Positions 8,883 to 16,527 of a stretch of DNA of 64,000 nt are shown piece by piece. The notes under the pieces were generated by a model that worked only from the letters and a program-made list of their open reading frames with translations, did not search any database and was not told the DNA's origin. How positions within the stretch are numbered: position 1 is the first letter of the stretch; every line of letters starts with the position of its first letter. Source of the stretch: Sphingobium fontiphilum (lineage in GTDB: Bacteria > Pseudomonadota > Alphaproteobacteria > Sphingomonadales > Sphingomonadaceae); contig NZ_JACIEB010000007.1 of the NCBI RefSeq assembly GCF_014196635.1, positions 118,571-182,570 of the forward strand, written 5' to 3'. The position numbers were made by a program, and so were the translations under genes.

Positions 8883-8898
8883 TTGGACTATGGTCCAA
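8883..8898. promoter_or_regulatory. Perfect 16-bp inverted repeat upstream of the fixJ-type gene
   Basis: The sequence TTGGAC-TATG-GTCCAA is a perfect six-base inverted repeat lying 78 bases upstream of the regulator start, in the only sizeable gap of this region (8762-8975). It does not match the FNR/FixK box (TTGAT-N4-ATCAA). It may be an operator for the downstream regulator. No other copy was noticed, so this rests on symmetry and position only. Confidence 0.3.
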
Positions 8899-8975
8899 CC
8901 CGCACAAGGCCCGCGCGAAGCGGCGCCATGATCGCCGCTGCAGCATGGTGCCGGTTCGGTTTGCCTAGGAGGACC

Positions 8976-9596
8976 ATGGGGGACAAGCGCGTCGTTCATA
9001 TCGTCGATGACGAAGAGACAATCAGGAAAGCAGTTGGATTCACGCTACGCACGGCGGGGTTTGTCGTTGAGACTTATGCGTCGGGACCGGAATTTCTGCA
9101 GAGTGCAGATGAGGCCGAGAACGGGTGCGTCATTTTGGACATGCATATGCCGGACATGGATGGTCTAGAGGTTCAGGCCGCCCTGGCACAGATAAACATC
9201 GACATGCCGGTCGTCGTGCTGACCGGAAATGGCGATGTGGCGCTGGCAGTCCAGGCGATGAAGGCAGGCGCCGTGGACTTTCTCGCCAAGCCGATCGAAA
9301 GGGCCATACTGCTCGATGCGATCGACCGCGCTTTCGCGCGCATTGATCGGGCAGATAGCCGTACCGTCGAAGAAGCCGGAGCGCGGAGGCTGATTGATCT
9401 GCTGACGCAGCGTGAAAGGGATGTTCTTGAAGGTCTCGCCCAGGGCCACCCGAACAAGACTATCGCCTACGACCTCGGCATCTCTTCCCGAACGGTCGAG
9501 GTCCATCGCGCCAACCTCATGTCCAAACTCGGCGTCCATACCCTTTCCCAAACCTTGAGGATCGCCTTTTCGGCAGGAATGGGAAAGCTGCCGTGA
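8976..9596 (+). CDS. FixJ-family response regulator (first copy)
   Basis: The start ATG at 8976 has a strong TAGGAGGA ribosome site six bases upstream; product 206 residues. The N-terminal receiver domain has DDEE (11-14), the phosphoacceptor D55 in CVILDMHMPDMDG, and the conserved K in FLAKPIE. The C-terminal LuxR-type helix-turn-helix reads LTQRERDVLEGLAQGHPNKTIAYDLGISSRTVEVHR. It is closely related over its full length to the FixJ encoded next to FixL at 21666-22286. No sensor kinase is adjacent here, so this copy is an orphan that may be phosphorylated by the FixL encoded 11 kb away. Confidence 0.9.
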   Translation: MGDKRVVHIVDDEETIRKAVGFTLRTAGFVVETYASGPEFLQSADEAENGCVILDMHMPDMDGLEVQAALAQINIDMPVVVLTGNGDVALAVQAMKAGAVDFLAKPIERAILLDAIDRAFARIDRADSRTVEEAGARRLIDLLTQRERDVLEGLAQGHPNKTIAYDLGISSRTVEVHRANLMSKLGVHTLSQTLRIAFSAGMGKLP

Positions 9597-9783
9597 GCCT
9601 CTAAACACAGCCATATAACTGCGCTTCCTTCGGCTTAGCCAGCCCGGAGTGACAGCGAAACGCCGTCATAAGCTGCGCCACCTTCGCCAAGAAGGTGATG
9701 ATACCACCCCGGCCGGCGGCTTTGGTGCGGGCTCATTCCTGCCAAAGGGCAAGCCGATCTTCGATCGCTATCTCAAAATCGCG

Positions 9784-10175
9784 TTAGAGTTCAACGATGA
9801 GAAGATAAACGGCGGCCAATGACAACGCAAACAGGCCCGCAATAACCCACAGAAAGTCGGAACTCAGGACGATATTGCTGTAAAGAAAGCGGCCGAATAC
9901 GATCAGGAGACTTAGTGCGGTCGCCCTGATCAGCCAGCTATTCCGCCCAGTCAGCATGAAACGCCGGCTCCGGTCAACATGGTTCCGTATCCCGCGATAA
10001 AGCCTCCCCACGTGTTAAATACGATGCCAAGCCAATCCCGCAATGCTGGCGAAAGAGCCTGCGGATTGCCGCCAATATAGCGAACATCCTCCGGGAGCAG
10101 TGGTGGACGGAATCCGAGGAAATATATCGAAAGCCCCATCGTGAGAACGCCAAGTGCGATCAACACTCCGCCCAC
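9784..10175 (-). pseudogene. Small membrane protein gene broken by a one-base frameshift
   Basis: Two minus-strand frames together make a single, roughly 130-residue, four-helix membrane protein. The first (from 10175) reads MGGVLIALGVLTMGLSIYFL and ends with MLTGAGVSC and a stop. The second picks up immediately in another frame as FMLTGRNSWLIRATALSLLIVFGRFLYSN. At the join (about 9953-9960) the sequence GGCGTTTCATGCTGA would read continuously as G-V-F-M-L if one more T were present. I therefore call one gene with a single-base deletion, or a sequencing error. The product family was not recognised. Confidence 0.6.
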
Positions 10176-10207
10176 CAGAGCGGGTCTGATCCGAGAGACG
10201 GGCTACT

Positions 10208-10606
10208 TTACCATTTTCTACCGACAGTCAGCTCAGCGATGATGGGACAATCCGGCCGTTCGTCGCCGTGACACTGCTCGGCAAGATCGAGGAGTGTCTT
10301 CCGCAGGGTAGTCAGGGCTTCGGCCTTGCGCTGAAGTTCCTCCGCACGCGCCAGCGCAACCCGCTTCACATCGGCGCTGTTGCGGCCATTATCCGCCCAA
10401 AGGCTGAGCAGGGTCCGAATTTCCGCGATCGGGAAGCCGAGATCGCGCGCATTGGCGATGAACCGCAGGCGATAAAGGTCGCGCTCGCCATAGTCGCGAT
10501 AGCCCGCGCCCCGGCGCGGCGGCGCCGGGATGAGGCCGATCTTCTCATAGTGGCGGATCATCCGCTCCGAGACGCCGGTCTGTTTCGAAGCCTCCCCGAT
10601 ATTCAT
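10208..10606 (-). CDS. cueR: Copper-responsive MerR-family activator CueR
   Basis: This 132-residue protein starts at the ATG at 10606, which overlaps the SRPBCC stop by four bases. It has the MerR N-terminal DNA-binding domain (MNIGEASKQTGVSERMIRHYEKIGL), a dimerisation helix, and the metal loop QCHGDERPDCPII. The two cysteines fall at positions 112 and 120, the same as the Cu(I) ligands of E. coli CueR. It is the last gene of the copA-SRPBCC-cueR operon and most likely activates the promoter at 13534-13564 in response to Cu(I) (or Ag/Au). The spacing of the metal loop makes copper rather than zinc or mercury the best assignment. Confidence 0.88.
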   Translation of the reverse strand: MNIGEASKQTGVSERMIRHYEKIGLIPAPPRRGAGYRDYGERDLYRLRFIANARDLGFPIAEIRTLLSLWADNGRNSADVKRVALARAEELQRKAEALTTLRKTLLDLAEQCHGDERPDCPIIAELTVGRKW

Positions 10607-11139
10607 GCTGAGCCCTTCTCGCCCGCCTTGAGAGGAAAGGTGCGGGCGGCATCCCCGACCATCCGGTCCACGCACCAGCGGGCGTAGAAGCCCGCGAACA
10701 GCGCGCCCAAGAGTCGCCCCGGGAACGAACCGGGCAAGCCATAGTCGATCCACACCCGCAATCGCGATCCCGACGGCAAGGGCTCGATCTCGAAGCCCAT
10801 CTCGTAGCCGCCGATAATCAGGAGCTGCGGTGCACCGACGGTTCGCCATCGCTTGCGCCGCGGGGGCTCATGCTCAACCACCACCTCGTCCACTCGGAGG
10901 TTGAGCCCGAAGGCCGAGCCGATCATGGTGATACGCGAGCCGATCGCCTTGCCGCACTGCTCATCGAGCAGATACTCTATCCCGCCGCCGCCCATCATCC
11001 AGAACGACCCGGTCATGTGACTGGCGAGCGATGCCGGATCGTCGAGCCGCACGAACAGCGCATCCGAAGCGGCAGCGGTTTCGCGAACCTCTTCGAGGTG
11101 ATGCGTGAGTTGCGACATCACGGCGGTGTCGGCAGCCAT
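10603..11139 (-). CDS. SRPBCC-family protein
   Basis: This 178-residue protein starts at the ATG at 11139 (MAADTAVMSQL), eleven bases after the copA ATPase stop, and its own stop overlaps the cueR start. The sequence shows the SRPBCC/polyketide-cyclase-like pattern: a start/ligand-binding fold with SASDALFVRLDDPASLASHM-like N-terminal strand, GSRITMIGSAFGLNLRVDEVV in the middle, and a long C-terminal helix (GALFAGFYARWCVDRMV). These small-molecule-binding folds are sometimes encoded with copper ATPases; the ligand is unknown. It is clearly co-transcribed with copA and cueR. Confidence 0.7.
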   Translation of the reverse strand: MAADTAVMSQLTHHLEEVRETAAASDALFVRLDDPASLASHMTGSFWMMGGGGIEYLLDEQCGKAIGSRITMIGSAFGLNLRVDEVVVEHEPPRRKRWRTVGAPQLLIIGGYEMGFEIEPLPSGSRLRVWIDYGLPGSFPGRLLGALFAGFYARWCVDRMVGDAARTFPLKAGEKGSA

Positions 11140-11149
11140 GATCCTTGCT

Positions 11150-13507
11150 TCACAGCGCTTGCCGGTTGAGGCGGAGCGCGTTCGTGACAACGCTCACCGA
11201 AGACAGCGCCATCGCCAACGCCGCGATGATCGGTGACAGGAGGATGCCGAACAGCGGATAGAGGACGCCCGCCGCGACCGGGACCCCGGCGACATTGTAG
11301 ATGAAGGCGAAGACCAGGTTCTGGCGGATGTTGGACATGGTCGCCTGGCTCAACCGCCGTGCCCGCACGATGCCCATGAGATCGCCCTTGAGGAGCGTCA
11401 CGCCCGCGCTCTCGATCGCAACGTCCGTCCCCGAGCCCATGGCGATGCCGACATCGGCGGCAGCCAGCGCCGGCGCGTCGTTGACGCCATCTCCAGCCAT
11501 CGCGACGACGCGGCCTTCGGCTTTAAGACGAGCGACCACGGCACTCTTCTGGTCTGGCAGAACTTCGGCCTCGACATCGTCGATCCCGAGGCGTCTCGCG
11601 ACCGCTTCGGCGGTCGTGCGGTTGTCGCCGGTCAGCATGACGACGCGGATACCTTCCGCCTTGAGCGCGGCCAACGCTTCGGGTGTCGTCTGCTTCACAG
11701 GATCGGCGATCGCGAACGCTCCTCCCACCTTGCCGTCGACACCGATGAAGATCGCCGTGGCGCCATCGCGGCGAAGCGTGTCGGCCTGCTCAGCCAGCGC
11801 TTCCGTCGCGATCCCCTCCTCGCCCAGGAAGCGGGCATTGCCGAGGACGATCCGGCGGCCATCGACGGTGCCGAGCGCGCCGCGCCCTGTCGGAGAGTCG
11901 AAGTCGCTCACCTCGCTCATGGCGATGCCACGGTCTTTCGCGGCCTCGACGATCGCAAGTGCCAGCGGATGCTCGGACGCACGCTCCACCGATGCGGCAA
12001 GACGCAGCAGCTCCGCTTCGTCGAAGCCGGAAGCCGGCACGACCTGCGTGACAGCCGGACGGCCTTCGGTAAGCGTGCCGGTCTTGTCGACGACGAGCGT
12101 GTCGACCTTTTCCATATGCTCAAGGGCCTCGGCATTCTTGATGAGGACGCCGAGCCCCGCGCCCCGGCCGACACCGACCATGATTGACATCGGCGTGGCC
12201 AACCCGAGCGCGCAGGGACAGGCGATGATCAGCACGGCAACGGCCGCGACGAGCCCGTAGGCGAAGCGCGGCTCCGGGCCCCAGATGCTCCAGGCGATGA
12301 AGGCGATGATAGCGATGCCGATGACGACGGGGACGAACCAGCCCGAGACCTGATCGGCCATGCGCTGGATCGGCGCGCGCGAGCGCTGCGCCTCCGCGAC
12401 CATCTGGACGATGCGCGCGAGCATCGTGTCGCGCCCGACCTTGTCGGCGACGATGACGAGCGCGCCGGTCTGGTTGAGCGTGCCGCCGATGACCTTGTCT
12501 TGCCTGGCCTTGGTAACGGGCATGGATTCGCCGGTGACCATCGATTCGTCGAGCGAGGAGCGTCCATCCTCGACCACGCCGTCGACCGGCACCTTCTCGC
12601 CGGGACGTACCCGCAGGCGGTCGCCCACGGCGATCAACTCGAGACCGACCTCTTCCTCCGCGCCGTCAGCGGCGATGCGACGCGCGGTCTTGGGCGCGAG
12701 ATTGAGCAGAGCCTTGATCGCGCCGGAGGTGCGTTCTCGCGCACGCAGCTCCAGTACCTGCCCCAGCAGCACAAGGACGGTGATCACTGCGGCCGCCTCA
12801 AAATAGACCGCGACCATCCCGTCCCCGGCGCGGAATGCGGGCGGAAATATCTGCGGGGCGAGCGTCGCGACGACGCTGTAGACCCAGGCGACGCCGGTCC
12901 CCATGGCGATCAGAGTGAACATGTTGAGATTGCGGGTCTTGAGCGAGGCCCAGCCCCGCACGAAGAACGGCCATCCGGCCCAGAGCACGACCGGGGTGGC
13001 GAGGACGAGCTGAACCCAGACCGAGACCGACATCGGCACCAAGCGATGGATTACCGGGAAGAGGTGCGCCCCCATTTCGAGGATCAACACGGGAACCGCG
13101 AGCACCAGACCAACCCAGAACCGCCGCGTGAAATCGATCAGCTCATGACTGGGGCCGCTGTCGGCGGTCACCGTTGCCGGCTCGAGCGCCATGCCGCAGA
13201 TCGGGCAGGCACCGGGATGGTCCTGACGGATCTCGGGATGCATCGGGCATGTCCAGATCGTGCCTTCGGGGGCCTCGGCCGGCGACGCGGCCGGCCGGAA
13301 GTAGCGCTCCGGATCGGCAATGAACTTGGAGCGGCAGCCCGCGCTGCAGAAATGCCAGCTCTTGCCGCCATGCTCGGCATGATGGGCGGTCTTGGCCGGA
13401 TCGACGGTCATGCCGCAGACCGGATCCTTCACGCCCGCCACTGGTTTCGCCGCACCGTGGCCGCCGCAGCAACCGCCTCCATGCGCCGCTGAGTGTGTCT
13501 CGTTCAT
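11150..13507 (-). CDS. copA: Copper-translocating P1B-type ATPase
   Basis: I place the start at the ATG at 13507 ([18 protein letters not shown]), which has a GGAG site at suitable spacing; the frame extends upstream through the promoter but that part is not protein-like. The 785-residue product pumps Cu(I) out of the cytoplasm. The N-terminus has Cys/His-rich sequence, a YHS domain ([18 protein letters not shown]) and a heavy-metal-binding domain ([16 protein letters not shown]) instead of the usual CXXC ferredoxin-like domain. The catalytic parts are complete: CPC in [26 protein letters not shown], and GDGVNDAP. It heads the operon with SRPBCC and cueR. Confidence 0.92.
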   Translation of the reverse strand: MNETHSAAHGGGCCGGHGAAKPVAGVKDPVCGMTVDPAKTAHHAEHGGKSWHFCSAGCRSKFIADPERYFRPAASPAEAPEGTIWTCPMHPEIRQDHPGACPICGMALEPATVTADSGPSHELIDFTRRFWVGLVLAVPVLILEMGAHLFPVIHRLVPMSVSVWVQLVLATPVVLWAGWPFFVRGWASLKTRNLNMFTLIAMGTGVAWVYSVVATLAPQIFPPAFRAGDGMVAVYFEAAAVITVLVLLGQVLELRARERTSGAIKALLNLAPKTARRIAADGAEEEVGLELIAVGDRLRVRPGEKVPVDGVVEDGRSSLDESMVTGESMPVTKARQDKVIGGTLNQTGALVIVADKVGRDTMLARIVQMVAEAQRSRAPIQRMADQVSGWFVPVVIGIAIIAFIAWSIWGPEPRFAYGLVAAVAVLIIACPCALGLATPMSIMVGVGRGAGLGVLIKNAEALEHMEKVDTLVVDKTGTLTEGRPAVTQVVPASGFDEAELLRLAASVERASEHPLALAIVEAAKDRGIAMSEVSDFDSPTGRGALGTVDGRRIVLGNARFLGEEGIATEALAEQADTLRRDGATAIFIGVDGKVGGAFAIADPVKQTTPEALAALKAEGIRVVMLTGDNRTTAEAVARRLGIDDVEAEVLPDQKSAVVARLKAEGRVVAMAGDGVNDAPALAAADVGIAMGSGTDVAIESAGVTLLKGDLMGIVRARRLSQATMSNIRQNLVFAFIYNVAGVPVAAGVLYPLFGILLSPIIAALAMALSSVSVVTNALRLNRQAL

Positions 13508-13533
13508 CGCCTTGCTCCTTTTCGACGCCTGAC

Positions 13534-13564
13534 GATGTAGGGTCTGACACCGTGTCAGGGTCAA
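13534..13564 (-). promoter_or_regulatory. CueR-type promoter/operator of copA
   Basis: Read on the minus strand, a -35 TTGACC (13559-13564) is followed by a 19-base spacer and a -10 TACATC (13534-13539). The over-long spacer is the signature of MerR-family activated promoters. Within it lies a perfect palindrome CTGACAC-N-GTGTCAG (13544-13558). It is 27 bases upstream of the copA ATPase start, and the CueR homolog is encoded in the same operon, giving an autoregulated copper response. Confidence 0.8.
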
Positions 13565-13734
13565 TACGTATTCTCCTAAGCGGCGAGGCTGGTGCTCAAC
13601 GCCCCCACGCTCGACACCCGGCTGCGCGAAACAGGGATATGTCTCAAGTCGATCCCGGGCTGCGTTGATCCGGCTCCCAAGGGCGGCGCGTAGGACTGCA
13701 TGGCGCTCGCTCTGCTCGGGCGGTTGGCATTGCG

Positions 13735-14664
13735 CTAGACCGACATTGGCGGAGACAGTGTTCCCAGCCATGCGACGAGCCCTAGAATGACGACCGCCAG
13801 GCAGCCCTCGACGAGCAAGCTCTTGCGCAACAGGACCATCGCCGCCGCCGCGTCCTGTTGCGCAATGGCGAAATTCAGCGCGGGCGTGAGGCGGAAGCGG
13901 TTGAGTCCGGCAAGGCCGACCATCGCGGCAAAAAGCAGGAGCTTGGCGATCAGCAGCAGCCCATAGGTCGATTGCGCCAGCGTCAGGACATGGTCAGGGC
14001 CGACCAAAAAGGCGCCGTTGATGGCGCCGGTGAGAATGAGCAGGCCAACGATCAGCGTGCCGACGCTTGCGAAGCCGCGCAGGGCGCACTCGGCCAGCAT
14101 TGCCCGCTCCATGTCATCGGTCGCGATCGTCGGCAGGGTCAGGATGAGAAAGGCGGCGATCGCCCCGACCCATGCCCCGGCCGCAAAGAGATGAAGGAGG
14201 TCGGCCGCAAGTTGCAGCCACCCCGCATTGCCTTCCCCGGCCGCGCCGTGACCCGACCAGGCAAGCGTCGCCAGCGCGACTGCGCCTGCGACCGTCACAC
14301 CCAGGGTGGCGCCGCGCGGCAATCGGCTCAGCAGCGCAGCGCCGAACAGCACGAAAAGAAGCGCCAGCATTCGTATCTTGAGCGCGAGGCCCAGCGCCGT
14401 TTCGTCGAGGAGGTCGCCGAGGATCGACATGTCCGGCTGGGTGAACGGCACGCCGGCCATGGCCGCTCCCTGGAACAGGAAACCCAGCGAAGAGAGGATG
14501 AGGCCGAGCACCGCGAGGCCGATGAGCGGAGCGACCATCGGCAGGTGCCGCCGCCCGGTCCGCCCGCCGCCGAGCGCATAGAGCGCAAACAGCGGCAGAC
14601 CGAACAGCAGCCCGAGGTCGACGTAGAGCGCCCAGCGGATCGCGACGAGAGCCACGTCGCTCAC
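13735..14664 (-). CDS. copD: Copper resistance/uptake membrane protein CopD
   Basis: This 309-residue, roughly eight-helix inner-membrane protein is the partner of CopC. It begins [29 protein letters not shown], typical of the CopD/PcoD family, and has membrane His and Met residues ([12 protein letters not shown]) that are family-conserved. It lies four bases downstream of copC on the minus strand and is therefore in the same transcript, which begins at the ECF-type promoter at 15086-15114. CopCD pairs move or deliver copper across the inner membrane. A truncated relative of this gene lies at 60153-60563. Confidence 0.88.
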   Translation of the reverse strand: MSDVALVAIRWALYVDLGLLFGLPLFALYALGGGRTGRRHLPMVAPLIGLAVLGLILSSLGFLFQGAAMAGVPFTQPDMSILGDLLDETALGLALKIRMLALLFVLFGAALLSRLPRGATLGVTVAGAVALATLAWSGHGAAGEGNAGWLQLAADLLHLFAAGAWVGAIAAFLILTLPTIATDDMERAMLAECALRGFASVGTLIVGLLILTGAINGAFLVGPDHVLTLAQSTYGLLLIAKLLLFAAMVGLAGLNRFRLTPALNFAIAQQDAAAAMVLLRKSLLVEGCLAVVILGLVAWLGTLSPPMSV

Positions 14665-14668
14665 CGGG

Positions 14669-15052
14669 TCACGTCACAGTGAAGGCGAGGTTGCCCTGAA
14701 TCCGGTGCGTATCGGTCGAGACGACATGCCAGGCGACCTGATAGCTTCCGGCCGAGAGCGGTCGCGCGAGCGTCAGGATAAGCGTCTTGCCGTCAGCGCC
14801 GGTCGAGGTCTTGAAGCCCGTGACCGCCATGCGATGGTTGGGCATGCCGGGCATGCCGGTCATGACGATCTCGGCGCCCGACAGCCTGGGCATCAAGCCC
14901 TCGCTGAAAGTGAGCGTGATCTTCGACGGGGCCGCGACGCTCGCATTGGCGACAGGCGTCGAGGACAGGAGCTTGGGATGGGCGAAGGCCGGGGATGCGA
15001 CGAGCACGCTGGCGGCGAGCGCGGCCAGGGCAAGGCGATGCGGTGCAGGCAT
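14669..15052 (-). CDS. copC: Periplasmic copper-binding protein CopC
   Basis: The start is the ATG at 15052 (MPAPHRLALA), preceded by AAGGAG-like sequence; the frame is open further upstream but through promoter DNA. The 127-residue product has a signal peptide cut before HPKLLSSTP, so the mature protein begins with the His that forms the Cu(II) brace in CopC. The later TDTHRIQG motif supplies the conserved Asp/His pair, and Met-rich MTGMPGMPNHRM lies in the middle. It is first in the copCD operon. Confidence 0.9.
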   Translation of the reverse strand: MPAPHRLALAALAASVLVASPAFAHPKLLSSTPVANASVAAPSKITLTFSEGLMPRLSGAEIVMTGMPGMPNHRMAVTGFKTSTGADGKTLILTLARPLSAGSYQVAWHVVSTDTHRIQGNLAFTVT

Positions 15053-15085
15053 GAAAGCAACTCCTTCTCGAAGAACGGTATTGCT

Positions 15086-15114
15086 GAATACGCAGCGCCG
15101 AGGCTTACCCCTCA
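15086..15114 (-). promoter_or_regulatory. ECF-sigma promoter site 1 (copCD)
   Basis: On the minus strand the site reads TGAGGGG, 14 bases, then GCGTATTC. It is located 34 bases upstream of the copC start. The same 29-base layout occurs at 15137, 16460, 23368 and 59744. The bipartite, GC-rich -35 with a short -10 fits an ECF sigma factor promoter; the sigma gene at 15896-16462 is the obvious candidate. Confidence 0.75.
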
Positions 15115-15136
15115 AAATATTCACGCGCGCATCGCA

Positions 15137-15165
15137 TGAGGGGCATGATGGGTTATTGCGTATTC
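15137..15165 (+). promoter_or_regulatory. ECF-sigma promoter site 2 (cnrYXH-like operon, autoregulation)
   Basis: The plus-strand site is TGAGGGG-N14-GCGTATTC and lies 22 bases before the likely start of the anti-sigma gene. The two divergent sites 1 and 2 are only 22 bases apart, so copCD and the regulatory operon share one control region. A site in front of the sigma factor's own operon fits the positive autoregulation usual for ECF systems. Confidence 0.75.
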
Positions 15166-15186
15166 TAAGGTTGAAGGAGAATGCAG

Positions 15187-15459
15187 ATGACGGATCTCGA
15201 CACACTTCTCGGACGCTTGCGCGATGCGCCGCTCGATCGGCGGCTACACGGTCTCGACGATCGGGTGATGGCGGAGATCGCGCGCATCCAGGCAAGTCCG
15301 AGCGTAGGCAACACCATGTTCGGCATTGCTGCGGTCGCGGCGCTTCTCATCGGGATTGCCGGCTCTGGGCTGCCCGCGGCATCCGCCGGTGCGAGCACCA
15401 TCACGCCGTTCGACGCCCAGCTGGCCTTGGCGCCCTCGTCGCTGCTTGGATCGCGGTGA
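15187..15459 (+). CDS. CnrY-like membrane anti-sigma factor
   Basis: The likely start is the ATG at 15187, seven bases from an AAGGAG site; an ATG at 15181 is too close to it. The 90-residue product has a charged cytoplasmic N-terminal half (DLDTLLGRLRDAPLDRRLHGLDDRVMAEI), one transmembrane helix (MFGIAAVAALLIGIAG) and a short periplasmic tail. Size, topology and position immediately before a CnrX-like sensor and an ECF sigma gene match CnrY of Cupriavidus (about 95 residues), which traps its sigma factor at the membrane. Sequence identity to CnrY could not be tested; the call is mainly structural and contextual. Confidence 0.6.
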   Translation: MTDLDTLLGRLRDAPLDRRLHGLDDRVMAEIARIQASPSVGNTMFGIAAVAALLIGIAGSGLPAASAGASTITPFDAQLALAPSSLLGSR

Positions 15460-15899
15460 TGCGCGATCCTCGGCGGCTGGTTCTTCTGGCGCTGCTGACA
15501 TTTGCCGCGGCGATCGCCGGCGTGGTGATCGGGCGCGTCTATGTGGTGCCCGATCGGCCCGTCGAGAATGAACTTCACGAATTGCTACACCGCGATCTGA
15601 AGCTCGATGCCGGACAGCATGCTCGTCTCGAGACGATCGAGAAGAGCTATGCGATCCGTCGTCAGGCGCTCGAGGCTGAGCTGCGCGCCGACAATGTACG
15701 CCTTGCCGAGGCGATCGATGCCGAACATGGCTATGGCCCGAGGGTCTCGGCCGCTGTCGACCGCTCGCATCAGGCAATGGGCGAATTACAGAAGGAGACG
15801 CTGGAGCATATCTTCGCGATGCGCGCGGTGCTCCGTCCCGACCAGGCGGCGAAGTTCGACGAAGCCGTGGTGAAAGCTCTCACGGCCCAGAAAAAATGA
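15459..15899 (+). CDS. CnrX-like periplasmic heavy-metal sensor
   Basis: The ATG at 15459 overlaps the anti-sigma stop by one base; product 146 residues (CnrX is 148). It has a short cytoplasmic tail, one N-terminal membrane anchor (LVLLALLTFAAAIAGVVIG) and a four-helix periplasmic domain. H40, H44, E61, H117 and M121 match the five metal ligands of CnrX (H42, H46, E63, H119, M123, from memory) with identical spacing. In CnrX metal binding releases CnrY and frees CnrH. Here the same sensor sits between copC and a multicopper oxidase, so copper may be the true signal. Its stop overlaps the sigma gene start by four bases. Confidence 0.8.
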   Translation: MRDPRRLVLLALLTFAAAIAGVVIGRVYVVPDRPVENELHELLHRDLKLDAGQHARLETIEKSYAIRRQALEAELRADNVRLAEAIDAEHGYGPRVSAAVDRSHQAMGELQKETLEHIFAMRAVLRPDQAAKFDEAVVKALTAQKK

Positions 15900-16462
15900 C
15901 GCTCCACCTCCCCGACTGCTCGGACGGGGAGCTTGCGGATCTGGCCCTGGCTGGCCGACAAGCAGCGTTCGGCGAACTGGTGCGACGCCACCAGGGCTGG
16001 GTCTACCGGCTCGTGCGCAGTCACGTCGGCGATAGCGAGGAAGCCATCGATGTAACCCAGACCTGCTTCGTCTCGGCGTTCACCGCGTTGGGCCGGTATG
16101 ACGGCAAACGATCGTTCCGCGCCTGGCTGTCTCGTATCGCGCTCAACAAATGCAGAGACTGGCACCGCCGCCGCGCCGTTCGCAGGCTGCTCGCCTTCGC
16201 TTTGCCGCTGGGCGAAGCACGCGACGTGGCAGACGAAACGCCTGGCGCGGACAGAACGCTAGCTGGCGAAACCGAGCTGGAGCGCACGACGACGGCGATC
16301 GCGGCTCTGCCTGTCGCGCTCAAGCAAGTGCTGCTTCTGCGGACAGTTGAAGGCTGCTCCGAAGCCGAGACCGCCGAGATCCTCGGGATCAGCCAGAAGG
16401 CGGTCGAAACCAGACTTTACCGCGCTCGGACGCGACTTTCGGAAATCTTGCAAAATTCCTGA
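15896..16462 (+). CDS. ECF-family RNA polymerase sigma factor (CnrH-like)
   Basis: This 188-residue sigma-70 factor has region 2 (FGELVRRHQGWVYRLVRSHVGDSEEAIDVTQTCFVSAF) and region 4 (ALPVALKQVLLLRTVEGCSEAETAEILGISQKAVETRLYRARTRL), with no extra domain, as in ECF factors. Size (CnrH is 191) and gene order anti-sigma, sensor, sigma match cnrYXH. The start overlaps the sensor's stop. Five TGAGGGG-N14-GCGTATTC sites in the window are its likely promoters. One of them overlaps this gene's own stop codon and drives the multicopper oxidase operon. Confidence 0.88.
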   Translation: MTLHLPDCSDGELADLALAGRQAAFGELVRRHQGWVYRLVRSHVGDSEEAIDVTQTCFVSAFTALGRYDGKRSFRAWLSRIALNKCRDWHRRRAVRRLLAFALPLGEARDVADETPGADRTLAGETELERTTTAIAALPVALKQVLLLRTVEGCSEAETAEILGISQKAVETRLYRARTRLSEILQNS

Positions 16463-16488
16463 GGGGTAAGCGCTCACGCTGCGTATTC
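16460..16488 (+). promoter_or_regulatory. ECF-sigma promoter site 3 (pcoA-copB)
   Basis: The site TGAGGGG-N14-GCGTATTC begins on the stop codon of the sigma gene and ends 39 bases before the multicopper oxidase start. It shares even the TAAGC after the -35 block with site 1. This is a perfect match in both blocks. Confidence 0.75.
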
Positions 16489-16527
16489 CCAATAACCCCT
16501 CCTGGATGTGAGCAGAGACAGCGCGTT

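Noticed and set aside
13508..13771. N-terminal extension of the CopA ATPase frame
   Set aside because: It runs through the CueR-type promoter and gives a non-protein-like sequence; the ATG at 13507 has a ribosome site.
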